This document shows, piece after piece, positions 45,691-54,836 of a stretch of 64,000 nucleotides of DNA. Made by a program: the position numbers and the translations under genes. This DNA comes from Paenibacillus pedocola (lineage in GTDB: Bacteria > Bacillota > Bacilli > Paenibacillales > Paenibacillaceae): positions 5,022,001 to 5,086,000 of the forward strand of contig NZ_CP134223.1 in NCBI RefSeq assembly GCF_031599675.1. The letters run 5' to 3'. Each line of letters starts with the position of its first letter. Within the stretch, counting starts at the first letter, position 1. Below the pieces are notes generated by a model that had not been told where the DNA came from, made no database searches, and saw only the letters and a program-made list of their open reading frames with translations.

Positions 45691-46350
45691 CTACACCCCT
45701 TTAAACACATTTAAACCCTGACGTAATTTGACTATATTATGAATTTTGTCGATCTGCATAGCGCCGCTCGATAAATAGGCAAATTCCATGCTGCTCTCCC
45801 GGGTTCCCCATTCATCCGGAGGCCGGCTAATGACATCGGCGATCCGCAGCTGTGTCGGTGACAATAAAGAAGCGGCAATAATCGCATCCTGATTGCCGTC
45901 CACTCCGGCATGAGCCATACCTCTGAGTGCTCCGAGAATATAAATATCACCTGAACAGGTAATTGTACCTCCCGGATTCACATCGCCCAGAAACAACAGA
46001 TTGCCCTGGTGATGCAGGACTTGCCCGGAACGAAGCATACCACTCATCAGGAACAAGGCCTCAGGATCCACATTACCTTGATCTTCAACCGCTTCAATAG
46101 AGCGAATCAGCAGATTGCCCTGACTTTTTAGAATCTCCAGCACTGCCGCTTTGTCTTCATCGGTGACGGGGCGGCTCCCCAGCTTAACATCCACGTGCAC
46201 AATCGGACCCGTTAAAATATTTTGATGGCTGTGCTCCAGCTTATAGCGAAGCTCGCTTAAGAGATCTTCAAAGGGACACTTGTCGTCTAGCAGGAATACC
46301 AGGCCGTCCTTGATGCCCTTAATCCTTACATGCTTGGATTTTACTGTCAT
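45691..46350 (-). CDS. minC: Septum-site determining protein MinC
   Basis: 219 residues: an N-terminal FtsZ-inhibiting domain (~1-100) and a C-terminal beta-helix domain (FLGDVNPGGTITCSGDIYIL, GALRGMAHAGVDGN) that dimerises and binds MinD. It is upstream of and close to minD, as in Bacillus. Confidence 0.95.
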   Translation of the reverse strand: MTVKSKHVRIKGIKDGLVFLLDDKCPFEDLLSELRYKLEHSHQNILTGPIVHVDVKLGSRPVTDEDKAAVLEILKSQGNLLIRSIEAVEDQGNVDPEALFLMSGMLRSGQVLHHQGNLLFLGDVNPGGTITCSGDIYILGALRGMAHAGVDGNQDAIIAASLLSPTQLRIADVISRPPDEWGTRESSMEFAYLSSGAMQIDKIHNIVKLRQGLNVFKGV

Positions 46351-46430
46351 ATGCCTGTCCCCCCATCCTCATTCATTCGTTCCGGGTCAGGTAAATTCCT
46401 TCTTTGCGTGAAAGAAAATGCGGAGCCCGG

Positions 46431-46955
46431 TTATGCCGGTTCTTCTTTACGGGTCTCTTTCTTCAATAATTCCAGCTGACGCCTTACCGGAATGTATAAG
46501 AGTAATCCAGCGGCAAAATGAAAGAGCATGGTTGGAAGCATATAGTTCAGAAGCGCCCAGTTATAGGGCTCCTGATTGAGATTGAACACACTGTAAATCG
46601 CAAACAGTATGCTGTCCTCCAGCAGACTGCCAAGCAGCACCACTGTCATCATCAGCGGAAGCGGCGCGCGCGGAATCTGGAAGATTAGGCCAATCAGATA
46701 AGCGGACAGACCCATTGCGAAGGAATGGGCACCCAGTATTCTGCCGTAGTAAATAATGTCATGCAGCATGCCGAAAGACAGTCCTAAGATAAGTGCCGTA
46801 TGCCGGTGATGGTAGATCGTTACAAACAGGATCACGATAAAAACAAGATTAGGAATAATCCGTAATTCCCAGGCATCCGGAAGCAGCCAGGGTAGAATGG
46901 TGCCCTGAAGAATAAATAAAAGAAACAATAACAGTACAAGAACAGATCTGCGCAT
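46431..46955 (-). CDS. mreD: Rod-shape determining protein MreD
   Basis: 174 residues from ATG 46955 (the GTG at 46961, overlapping the mreC stop, is an alternative). It has about five membrane helices (VLVLLLFLLFILQGTILPWL onward) and the conserved FGMLHDIIYYGRILGAHSF. Part of the elongasome with MreB and MreC in lateral wall synthesis. Confidence 0.92.
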   Translation of the reverse strand: MRRSVLVLLLFLLFILQGTILPWLLPDAWELRIIPNLVFIVILFVTIYHHRHTALILGLSFGMLHDIIYYGRILGAHSFAMGLSAYLIGLIFQIPRAPLPLMMTVVLLGSLLEDSILFAIYSVFNLNQEPYNWALLNYMLPTMLFHFAAGLLLYIPVRRQLELLKKETRKEEPA

Positions 46956-46960
46956 CCTCA

Positions 46961-47839
46961 CTATTCCACACGCTCCTCCGTAAACACCACGAACAGATCC
47001 TTCCAATTCTGAAAGTCAGCCGCAGGGTCAATGAGCGCAGTCGAGGTATAACCGAACTCCCCTTCCTGGACACTCTTCACCGTACCAATGGTTAATCCAC
47101 GCGGGTACACGCCGCCGCTGCCGGAAGAAATAATGGTATCTCCTGGGGTTATAGGGTCACCTACCGGGATCTTGTTCATCTTCAGCATTCCGGTTTGCTG
47201 ATCATAGCTTTCAATCATTCCAAAGCTTAGCTTTTCTTTATTCAGTACAGTTGCAGCAATTGGCGGCTGGGAATTAGGATCATTCGCATCCATCATTGTC
47301 ATCAGCTTCACAGTTGAAGTGAAATTACTTACCTGACTGATAACACCGACCAAGCCTTCCACAGAAATTACAGACATATTAGGTTTGATTCCGTCCTTCG
47401 AGCCCAGATCAATCACTATCGAGCTATTGCTCGGCTCTGTCGTCAAGCTGATGACCTGAGCAATATGCAGCTCATACTGGTACAGCTTTTTCTGGGCCTC
47501 TCGGAATTCAAGCTCTTCTTTGTAATTCTCATTCTCTGCTTTTATGAAGTTGTAGGTCGCTTTGTCCCGTGTGTACTGGGCAGCCAGAATTTTGAGCCGC
47601 TCGTTCTCTTCTGCCAGATCATGCAGATTCCCGATATCTTGGAACAAGCCCGCTACATATCCAGCGGGCTTGTAGAACAAACTTTGCACGAATCCGGTTG
47701 TATCCCTGAGGAAATTCTCCGGCCAGGACAAGGCTTTCCTTGCGCCCAGGCTGAAGCCCATGACCACGATGAACATTACCAGTGTAATCAGCAGGATGAA
47801 CAGACGTTTATTGTTAAACAGCTTAAACAGTTTCAACAC
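46961..47839 (-). CDS. mreC: Rod-shape determining protein MreC
   Basis: 292 residues. One N-terminal membrane helix (LFILLITLVMFIVVMGFSL), a coiled coil (~75-115) and a two-lobed beta domain outside the membrane (SIVIDLGSKDGIKPNMSVIS, ISSGSGGVYPRGL). It connects MreB with penicillin-binding proteins. The start codon is uncertain (GTG 47839 or TTG one codon later) because AGAGGG abuts it. Confidence 0.94.
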   Translation of the reverse strand: MLKLFKLFNNKRLFILLITLVMFIVVMGFSLGARKALSWPENFLRDTTGFVQSLFYKPAGYVAGLFQDIGNLHDLAEENERLKILAAQYTRDKATYNFIKAENENYKEELEFREAQKKLYQYELHIAQVISLTTEPSNSSIVIDLGSKDGIKPNMSVISVEGLVGVISQVSNFTSTVKLMTMMDANDPNSQPPIAATVLNKEKLSFGMIESYDQQTGMLKMNKIPVGDPITPGDTIISSGSGGVYPRGLTIGTVKSVQEGEFGYTSTALIDPAADFQNWKDLFVVFTEERVE

Positions 47840-47898
47840 CCTCTAACAACCGTATTTCACCCATATCAGGGGTTGATGTGCACATGCAGCAGTATATC

Positions 47899-48933
47899 CT
47901 ATCGTTTAGGACGAAGTCCCGTATTGTTGCGGCTCTTGAACAGATGAATGTTCTCCAGCGCTTTGCCTGTTCCGATGACGACGCAATCCAAAGGATTCTC
48001 GGCAACGATTACCGGCATTCCCGTTTCACGTGCCAGCAGCTTGTCCAGGTTACGCAGAAGCGCTCCACCGCCGGTCAGCACAATGCCCCGGTCCATGATA
48101 TCGGCAGCCAGCTCCGGAGGACATTTCTCCAGCGTTACTTTTACAGCTTCTACAATCGCATTCACCGTATCCGACAAAGCTTCACAGATCTCATCCGAAG
48201 TAATTGTGAGTGTCTTCGGAAGTCCGGTAACGAGATCGCGGCCGCGGATTTCCATCGTTTCCGCCTTCTCCAGCGGAAGGGCAGAACCCACATCCATCTT
48301 AAGCTGCTCCGAGGTACGTTCCCCGATCATCAGGTTATATTGGCGTTTGATGTATTGAATAATCGACTCATCTGCTTCATCGCCGGCCACACGCACAGAA
48401 CGGCTGGTAACAATACCGCCAAGCGAGATGACTGCAACTTCTGTAGTTCCTCCGCCGATATCTACAACCATGCTGCCTGTAGGCTCCCATACCGGAAGAT
48501 CCGCACCGATTGCTGCAGCAAAAGGCTCTTCGATAATGTAAGCCTCACGTGCGCCTGCCTGCTTGGTTGCATCCTCAACCGCACGCTGCTCAACCGCAGT
48601 AATGCCTGAAGGAACGCAAACCATAACATTCGGATGCCGCTGGAACATAGAGCGCTGCTTCTGTGCCTGGCGGATGAAATATTTAATCATTGTCGCTGTT
48701 GTATCAAAGTCTGCGATAACGCCATCTTTCATCGGACGGATCGCACGGATATTCCCCGGCGTACGGCCGATCATTTTTTTGGCGGATTCGCCTACAGCTT
48801 CAATCGTTTTGGTGTCTGTATTAATGGCCACCACGGAAGGCTCTCTGACTACAATCCCCTTACCGCGTACATAGACAAGCGTATTCGCTGTCCCCAGGTC
48901 AATTCCAAGATCTTTCGTAAAACCACCTAACAT
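47899..48933 (-). CDS. mreB: Rod-shape determining actin homologue MreB
   Basis: 344 residues. Actin-fold motifs: phosphate 1 GIDLGTANTLVYV, phosphate 2 VVDIGGGTTEVAVIS, adenosine VLTGGGALLRNLD. It forms membrane-bound filaments that guide side-wall synthesis. ATG 48933 follows AAAGGAG. First of mreBCD. Confidence 0.98.
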   Translation of the reverse strand: MLGGFTKDLGIDLGTANTLVYVRGKGIVVREPSVVAINTDTKTIEAVGESAKKMIGRTPGNIRAIRPMKDGVIADFDTTATMIKYFIRQAQKQRSMFQRHPNVMVCVPSGITAVEQRAVEDATKQAGAREAYIIEEPFAAAIGADLPVWEPTGSMVVDIGGGTTEVAVISLGGIVTSRSVRVAGDEADESIIQYIKRQYNLMIGERTSEQLKMDVGSALPLEKAETMEIRGRDLVTGLPKTLTITSDEICEALSDTVNAIVEAVKVTLEKCPPELAADIMDRGIVLTGGGALLRNLDKLLARETGMPVIVAENPLDCVVIGTGKALENIHLFKSRNNTGLRPKR

Positions 48934-48973
48934 GCTTGTATTCTCCTTTTCCTAGTGAATCTGGACAATTATA

Positions 48974-49663
48974 TTACATGTACCCTTTTTCTTTCAAACT
49001 AAAAAACCGGCTGTCCCCGATAATCAGGTGATCCAGCACATCGATTCCGACAATTTCGCCTGCCTGAATCAGTCTTGACGTCAGGGCGATATCCTCGGGA
49101 CTTGGCGTAGGATCGCCGCTTGGATGATTATGTGCACAGATTATCCCTGCACTGCTGCATTTCATGGCTGCCCGGAACACCTCGCGCGGATGCACAATAG
49201 AGGCGTTCAGACTCCCCATAGACAAAGTCTCCTGCGATATTACATGATTCTTCGTATTCAAAAACAGACAGACAAAGTGCTCCTTCTGTAAATAACGCAG
49301 CTGCTCCGTCAGAATCTCTGCTGCGTCCTGCGGGCAACGAATGGTGACCGGCTCAGTAAGCCTCGAATTCGCCATCCGCCTGCCCAGCTCTATGCCAGCT
49401 TTCAGTTGCACCGCCTTGGCAGGGCCGATGCCTTTGATATTCGTCAATTCTTCAATGCTCAGGTCCGCAAGCCCGCGCAGACCGCCAGACTTGCCCAGCA
49501 GCTGCTGGGCAATATGAATAGCCGATTCCCGGCGTGTACCCGTACGCAGCAGTATAGCCAGCAGCTCCGCTTGACTGAGTGATTCCGCCCCATAGTGCAT
49601 CATGCGTTCTCGTGGTCGTTCTTCATGGGGGAGGTCCCGCAGCATAAATGATTGCGACTCCAT
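48974..49663 (-). CDS. radC: RadC-like JAMM-domain protein
   Basis: 229 residues. An N-terminal helix-hairpin-helix segment (LTNIKGIGPAKAVQLKAGIE) and a C-terminal JAB/MPN domain with the metal motif ICAHNHPSGDPTPSPED. Biochemical role unsettled; the radC label is historical. It lies between maf and mreB, the usual place in Bacillales. Confidence 0.95.
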   Translation of the reverse strand: MESQSFMLRDLPHEERPRERMMHYGAESLSQAELLAILLRTGTRRESAIHIAQQLLGKSGGLRGLADLSIEELTNIKGIGPAKAVQLKAGIELGRRMANSRLTEPVTIRCPQDAAEILTEQLRYLQKEHFVCLFLNTKNHVISQETLSMGSLNASIVHPREVFRAAMKCSSAGIICAHNHPSGDPTPSPEDIALTSRLIQAGEIVGIDVLDHLIIGDSRFFSLKEKGYM

Positions 49664-49682
49664 CCCTATCCCTCTCTCCTTG

Positions 49683-50291
49683 CTATCCTTGCCGGTTCAG
49701 TACAGAAATCCCAAACCGGGTCAGCATGCCGCCAAGCAGCGACAACGGTAATCCGACCACGTTAAAATAACAGCCCTCAATCTCTTCCACCAAAGTGGCT
49801 CCAAGCCCTTGTATCGCATAGGAGCCGGCTTTGTCGGCAGGCTCTCCGGTCGCTATGTAAGCGGAGATTTCCTCTTCGCCGAGTGCTCTCATCGTTACTG
49901 AGGTTACCCGGTGCGCCACTTCAGACTTGCCGTCCGGCAGCCCGATGCAGGCCACGCCGGTATACACCTGATGAGTCCGGCCCTGAAGCAAGCTTAGCAT
50001 AACTTTGCTGTCCTGCTCATCCACCGGCTTGCCTAGCACCTTGCCATCCAGCACGACAATGGTGTCGCTGCCGACAATAACGGCGTTCCGCCCTCCGGCG
50101 GCAGGCAATACGGCTTCCGCTTTGCGTAAAGCGAGCGTATGCACGATCATCTCCGGTGTAAAGTCCGGCGGCGTGCTCTCGTCAGCATCGCTGACCAGCA
50201 CCTCGAAAGGCAAGCCAAGGTTCGACATTAGTTCCCGGCGGCGAGGTGAGCCTGAGGCAAGGATAATGAGTCGTGAGTTATCATGCTCCAC
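49683..50291 (-). CDS. maf: Maf-type nucleoside triphosphate pyrophosphatase
   Basis: 202 residues from GTG 50291 (AAGGGACG ~11 nt upstream). The N-terminal motif LASGSPRRRELM and the region AVIVGSDTIVVLDGKVLGKP are the active site of Maf house-cleaning enzymes, which hydrolyse dTTP/UTP and modified nucleotides; in Bacillus Maf is also linked to septation. Gene order DUF4321-maf-radC-mreB. Confidence 0.95.
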   Translation of the reverse strand: MEHDNSRLIILASGSPRRRELMSNLGLPFEVLVSDADESTPPDFTPEMIVHTLALRKAEAVLPAAGGRNAVIVGSDTIVVLDGKVLGKPVDEQDSKVMLSLLQGRTHQVYTGVACIGLPDGKSEVAHRVTSVTMRALGEEEISAYIATGEPADKAGSYAIQGLGATLVEEIEGCYFNVVGLPLSLLGGMLTRFGISVLNRQG

Positions 50292-50327
50292 TGTATAAAC
50301 GTCCCTTCTGAAGTCAGCAGCTGAAAG

Positions 50328-50573
50328 CTACAGTCTGCGGTACAGCCACACGGCTGTAATGATACCGGCGAGACTGAGCAGGCACAATTTCAAATGAATA
50401 GTGATATCATAGGTTATGATGTCCAAATCGGCTTGCGGCGACCACTTAAGAACAGTCGGGGCTGTAAGAAAAGACAGGGCTTTTACAGGCTCCAGCAGCT
50501 TGGCGATCCATGCCCCGGCCAGCCAGCCCAGAATAAGAAATAACAGCAGTGTTCCTACATTTTTCTTCTTCAT
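50328..50573 (-). CDS. DUF4321 family small membrane protein
   Basis: 81 residues with two membrane helices: TLLLFLILGWLAGAWIAKLL near the start and CLLSLAGIITAVWLYRRL at the end. Matches the DUF4321 family, found next to maf in Gram-positive spore formers. Function unknown. First gene of the long unit running to minD. Confidence 0.85.
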   Translation of the reverse strand: MKKKNVGTLLLFLILGWLAGAWIAKLLEPVKALSFLTAPTVLKWSPQADLDIITYDITIHLKLCLLSLAGIITAVWLYRRL

Positions 50574-50609
50574 CCACGTCTTCCCTCGCCATTTTTTGAC
50601 ACCTTAATT

Positions 50610-50638
50610 ATTATACGGTGAAACTGAGTTCAATACAA
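50610..50638 (-). promoter_or_regulatory. Sigma-A promoter of the DUF4321-maf-radC-mreBCD-minCD unit
   Basis: On the minus strand TTGTAT (50638-50633), 17-base spacer, TATAAT (50615-50610), ~37 bases before the first ATG. Confidence 0.75.
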
Positions 50639-50701
50639 ACTCAAAATCCACATCGGTAATGATTACCATTCAGCCCGGTGAAACCGGATGCTCCGGGTAT
50701 C

Positions 50702-50742
50702 AAAAATCCCCCGGCCAGGGGCGGGAGACCGGGCCGGGGGAT
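50702..50742 (-). terminator. Intrinsic terminator after spoIIB
   Basis: 11-bp stem ATCCCCCGGCC / GGCCGGGGGAT on the minus strand followed by TTTTT. Confidence 0.9.
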
Positions 50743-50755
50743 ACTATAGTTCCTG

Positions 50756-51943
50756 TTAACTAAGCAAGGAGAGCAGGCTCTTCTGGCCTGCCAGGAAGCT
50801 CATCATCGAATCCTGCACTTCCCAAAGCAGTCCTTGCGCTTGATTCTTATTATATTCGTTAAGTGCTGCAATTCCCTGGCTCACGGATTTCTCCAGCCCT
50901 GCACAAAGGCTCTTCCCCTCGGCAGACAGGCCCGGTTCCAGTCCTTTGACCGCCTCATTCCACTGCATATGAAGATCACTGACAGCAGCGCTGTCCACGT
51001 TCCCGCCGGCTCCGCTAAGCAATGAAGCAGACAGGCTGCTCAGCTCATCCACCAGTTTCCCGCTGGCAGCAAAGTAGCTGTTCACAGCCTTAGAGGACCC
51101 GGCAAAAGCAGCCTGATCGGTGGCCGGCAATGTCACTTCTCTTACGTACAGCTCAATCCCCTGATTCTTAAGTCCGCTGCTAAGCAGCTTGGCCTGCTCG
51201 CGGTCAGGCGACATTCCGGCATAGACCCGGTTGCCGCCCTCAGGATCGAATCCGGCGGCGAGTCCCGCGGCGAGTAATTCCTGCTGCGCCTGCTGTGCTC
51301 CTGCCGGGGTACTGAACACACCGTATTGCAGCAGATAGTAGCTCTGTTCTGCAATTGCTACGGGTATGCGGCCTGCAGCAGGGATGTCCGGCAGACCAGT
51401 GTCGCCGGTGACCGGCTGGCCGGAAGAAGTGTTCGCCTGGCTCTGTACGGCTGCCGTATTGGATCCGGAAGCCCCGCTGCTGCTGCCATCATTCACACCG
51501 CTGATAAAGTTCAGCGCCGCGTAGCCCAGCAACACCCCTATTCCCAGCGCTCCGGCAACAGGGAGTGCAAATTTCCACCATGGCGTGGGCCGGCGGGTCT
51601 GGTAAGAGCCTCCATAACTCACTCCGGAGTAGGAGATATCCCCGAAGTTCTCCGGTTCGTCAGCAGGCATAAATTCAGGATACTGGCTGCCTAGTCTGTA
51701 TTCATCCTCATGAATAATAGCCGGGGGACGGCGCGAAGGTCTTTCCCGCAGATCATACACAGGTTCTACTTCGAAATCCCTATAAGACCGAGTCTCTAAA
51801 GGGATTGTCTCCTCACGCTGCTGTGTGCTGCTGTAATCCTTGACTGTGCCGAGACCTCCGCCGCCTGCACTTATATCCTGCGGTGCTTGTCCGCTCTTAT
51901 CCTTGTTCATATCAAAGCGGAACGTCATTCTTCCGTTATTCAA
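50756..51943 (-). CDS. spoIIB: SPOR-domain membrane protein, SpoIIB equivalent
   Basis: 395 residues from TTG 51943 (GAGGTG 5-6 nt upstream). A charged, disordered cytoplasmic N-terminus (~1-120) is followed by one membrane helix (WWKFALPVAGALGIGVLLGY) and a Ser/Gly/Thr-rich linker, then a SPOR-like domain at ~195-270 (YYLLQYGVFSTPAGAQQAQ) that binds denuded septal peptidoglycan, and a helical C-terminus. In B. subtilis SpoIIB sits at this place before maf and helps engulfment. Sequence identity with it is low; the assignment rests on architecture and synteny. Confidence 0.78.
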   Translation of the reverse strand: MNNGRMTFRFDMNKDKSGQAPQDISAGGGGLGTVKDYSSTQQREETIPLETRSYRDFEVEPVYDLRERPSRRPPAIIHEDEYRLGSQYPEFMPADEPENFGDISYSGVSYGGSYQTRRPTPWWKFALPVAGALGIGVLLGYAALNFISGVNDGSSSGASGSNTAAVQSQANTSSGQPVTGDTGLPDIPAAGRIPVAIAEQSYYLLQYGVFSTPAGAQQAQQELLAAGLAAGFDPEGGNRVYAGMSPDREQAKLLSSGLKNQGIELYVREVTLPATDQAAFAGSSKAVNSYFAASGKLVDELSSLSASLLSGAGGNVDSAAVSDLHMQWNEAVKGLEPGLSAEGKSLCAGLEKSVSQGIAALNEYNKNQAQGLLWEVQDSMMSFLAGQKSLLSLLS

Positions 51944-52019
51944 ATCTCACACCTCACTATCGTCTATTCGTTAAGAGAATATATGATAGAGAGGGGGCGA
52001 ATATGCTATTTTGCTATGA

Positions 52020-53204
52020 TTACACCAAACTGAGCACTTTTTCCTTAATATTGCTTGCCTCATAATACTTCAGCAGTGTCCGGTAGGCCTGATCAGCTAT
52101 AATCGATCCGAGTTCCGGGGTTTGCAGCAGCTTCACCACTTGTTCGGCAACTTCACCGGTGGTGTCGGCCAGCAGAATGCTCCGGCCCGGCTCGCAATAT
52201 ATTCCCTCCGCACTCTTCTGGCCCGTAACTACCGGTGTCCGCAGCGCCCAAGCCTCAAGAATGTTCAGCGGGCTGCCGCAGCCTTCTCGGAGTGTAGTCA
52301 CAACCGCCTTCACCCGCCGTATGTATGCATATGCCTCTCCGCTCTCTTCAATGATCCGCACAGAGGAATCCAGCTTAGCCAAAGCTGCAACCTCCGGATG
52401 AACCTCCCTGCTGACTATGTAACATTTGCAGTCTGAAACCTTAGCCTTAATTAACGGATATACCTTCTTATGAAAGGTCAACGCCGCATTTTTGCCCTGG
52501 GTGGTGTGCATATTCCAGTGAAGCAGGATTGCATTCTCTTTGACGGCAGGCTCGCTGTATTGATAATCGTCCAGATCGATAAAATGCGGCACGACATGAA
52601 CCTTGCCGGCATCCGCAAAGGACAGGGCCTTGAACGATAGGGCATCCCACTCGGAAGCCGTCAGCAGCAGAGCGGTTTTGTTCAATAATTTACGTTCATC
52701 CCGCCGGGACAGTGCCGCATTCAGCTTATGATAGCGTCTGCTTAGACCGCGTTTGCCCGCAGCCTTTCCCTCTGACTGTGTGCTCTCCAAGCGCTGTAAA
52801 TCGGTAATAATTGCAGCTTCCGGCAGCAACGAAGACACTACATCAATGCAATCGCCTGGCACCCCCTGCGCAATAAATACATGGCTGTATGTATGCAAGC
52901 TGCACAGACGTCTGATTTCTGCCTGCAGATCCTTATCTGCATAACTATGAACAGCTTTTCCCCGCAGCTTATATAGCGAATCCATCAGAGACTTGCGGGG
53001 CCTGGAGACTTGATTTACAGTGTGCATCCTAAGCGCAGGATCAGGGCGTAATGTTGAATCACGCTGGCACTTGCAATATTCAAGCAGATCGATATCGAAT
53101 CTCTCCAGCAGGATGCTGATCAGACTTTCCGTTCGTATTTCTCCTTCTGCATCATCCCCCAGACCTTGAATCCGGGCAGAAAGAAACAGCATTTTCTCTC
53201 TCAT
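52020..53204 (-). CDS. GT-B glycosyltransferase-like protein, diverged tandem paralogue
   Basis: 394 residues, clearly paralogous to the 53389-54570 product over the full length (both end in KVLSLV or KLLSLV). It keeps the C-terminal donor-binding element EGCGSPLNILEAWALRTPVV. The N-terminal acceptor loop is altered: where the paralogue has SGGKLRTGNIL, this one has AEGEIRTESLI, and GNMNYFPNVNA is replaced by HWNMHTTQGKNA. It may have changed specificity or lost activity. Cytoplasmic, no membrane span. ATG 53204 follows AAGGAG. Not part of the B. subtilis gene order, so probably a lineage-specific insertion. Confidence 0.85.
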   Translation of the reverse strand: MREKMLFLSARIQGLGDDAEGEIRTESLISILLERFDIDLLEYCKCQRDSTLRPDPALRMHTVNQVSRPRKSLMDSLYKLRGKAVHSYADKDLQAEIRRLCSLHTYSHVFIAQGVPGDCIDVVSSLLPEAAIITDLQRLESTQSEGKAAGKRGLSRRYHKLNAALSRRDERKLLNKTALLLTASEWDALSFKALSFADAGKVHVVPHFIDLDDYQYSEPAVKENAILLHWNMHTTQGKNAALTFHKKVYPLIKAKVSDCKCYIVSREVHPEVAALAKLDSSVRIIEESGEAYAYIRRVKAVVTTLREGCGSPLNILEAWALRTPVVTGQKSAEGIYCEPGRSILLADTTGEVAEQVVKLLQTPELGSIIADQAYRTLLKYYEASNIKEKVLSLV

Positions 53205-53256
53205 ATCTCTAGCTCCTTGGTTCTATAAAAATAATAAACCTCATATTAACGTGCAG

Positions 53257-53291
53257 AAAAAGCAGGCCGGATACATACCCAGCCGCTTTTT
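53257..53291 (-). terminator. Probable intrinsic terminator between the two glycosyltransferase genes
   Basis: On the minus strand AAAAAGC pairs with GCTTTTT, with an imperfect GC-rich inner stem, ending in TTTTT. The two genes therefore seem to be separate units. The rest of the 184-base gap is AT-rich and should hold the downstream gene's promoter. Confidence 0.6.
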
Positions 53292-53388
53292 ATAGAACTT
53301 TAGTTGTAGATCAATAGTAGCGCAGTTTATTTAGAAAGATTGTCGATTTATGAGAGAAAAATTTTTTTATTTCTAAATATGAATAGTT

Positions 53389-54570
53389 TTAGACAAGACT
53401 CAGCAGTTTCTCCCTCACACTGTCGGCCTCATAATTAGCCATCAGCGTCCGATGTGCCTGCTCCGCCAGCATGGCTCCCTGTTTACGATCCTGGAGCAAT
53501 TGCACGACACTGCCGGCAAAAGTCACGGGATCATCGGCAATCATAATATTGCTGCCATGCTTGTAGAGCAAACCTTCCGCGCCTTTGGTACTGGAGACAA
53601 CAGGGGTCTTCAGCGCCCAGGCTTCCAGTATCTTCAGACGGGTCCCGCTCCCTTCCAGCAGAGGTGCAATAACCACCTGTGCTCTCCGTACATAGTCAGC
53701 TACACTGTCTACATAACCGGTGATCACAATGGACGGATCCTTCTCTGCCAGTGCTGCCACATCAGGATGCACATCCCGGCCTACAATATACCATTTGATC
53801 TCCGGAACCTGTGCTTTGATCAGCGGATAGATATCGCGGTAAAAATAAACGGCTGCATTAACGTTCGGAAAGTAGTTCATATTCCCGGGAAGGATGATCC
53901 ACTTCTCTTTCTCCGGTTCTGCTTTTGAACGGTAATCGCCAATCTTGATGAAGTTGGGGATGACATGCACTTTGTAGGAGTTTTTGGTGGACAGCGCTTT
54001 GAAGGACAATCCGTCCTGTTCAGAGGTTGTAAGCAGCAGATTGGTCTTGTCCATCAGCTTCAGTTCATCCAGCCGGGTCCAGAACGCATTCAGCTTAAAA
54101 TACAGCTTGGCGATACCCTGCTTCTTTTGTGCCAGCTGCGCCGAGAGATTGCTCTCGAAATTGTGGGCATCCGTAATAATGACTGCCTCCGGCAGCACTC
54201 CGCGAACAATATCAATACAGGATCCTAGCAGGCTATGAGAGATAAAGACGTGACTATAGCTGTTCTGTTTGCTAAGCATAATAATCTCGCTGTGCATATC
54301 CATATCTGCATGGCTCATATATGAGCAGTTGCGCCACTTATAGAGTGAACGGAGCATCGCCTTGCGGTAACTCATCCGGCGTTCCACTTCATGCATGGTA
54401 AAGGCCGGCACACTCTCTTGCGGCTTCTGCTCCCGCGGGTTCCGGTAGGTTAGCAGGTCCACCTCATATTTCATCATCAAAATATTCAGAATATTGCCAG
54501 TCCTCAGTTTGCCGCCGCTGTCTTGCGGAAAAGGATTCTCAGCGGAAATAAACAGTAATCTTTCCTTCAT
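53389..54570 (-). CDS. Family 1/4-type GT-B glycosyltransferase
   Basis: 393 residues. The N-terminal Rossmann domain begins LLFISAENPFPQDSGGKLRT, whose Gly-rich loop is the acceptor/donor loop. The C-terminal domain has ILPGNMNYFPNVNAAVYF and the nucleotide-sugar motif PLLEGSGTRLKILEAWALKT. It transfers a sugar from a nucleotide donor onto an unknown acceptor, probably for a cell-surface or spore polysaccharide. ATG 54570 follows GGAGACGAGGTC. It lies between murC and spoIIB, a place with other genes in B. subtilis. Confidence 0.88.
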   Translation of the reverse strand: MKERLLFISAENPFPQDSGGKLRTGNILNILMMKYEVDLLTYRNPREQKPQESVPAFTMHEVERRMSYRKAMLRSLYKWRNCSYMSHADMDMHSEIIMLSKQNSYSHVFISHSLLGSCIDIVRGVLPEAVIITDAHNFESNLSAQLAQKKQGIAKLYFKLNAFWTRLDELKLMDKTNLLLTTSEQDGLSFKALSTKNSYKVHVIPNFIKIGDYRSKAEPEKEKWIILPGNMNYFPNVNAAVYFYRDIYPLIKAQVPEIKWYIVGRDVHPDVAALAEKDPSIVITGYVDSVADYVRRAQVVIAPLLEGSGTRLKILEAWALKTPVVSSTKGAEGLLYKHGSNIMIADDPVTFAGSVVQLLQDRKQGAMLAEQAHRTLMANYEADSVREKLLSLV

Positions 54571-54771
54571 GACCTCGTCTCCTACTCTCCACTTTATCTG
54601 TAATTTTTTGGACTTATTTATTCATTTAGGATATATTACCCCAAAGCGGCGCAGGTTTTTGTCGTTTTATGGGATTTTGCAGAAATATTTCAAAATATTC
54701 TTCACGTCTAAAAGTGCAGGACCGCCATACAACAGGGTTGTACACGCTTCCATTAAAATTAAATAAATTTT

Positions 54772-54816
54772 ATAAAAAAAGCGTATCCTTTCCGAATGAT
54801 CAGAAAGAATACGCTT
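54772..54816 (-). terminator. Intrinsic terminator after murC
   Basis: 14-bp stem with one mismatch, AAGCGTATTCTTTC / GAAAGGATACGCTT, then TTTTTTT on the minus strand. Confidence 0.9.
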
Positions 54817-54836
54817 CGAGATACAGCTTCAATCGT

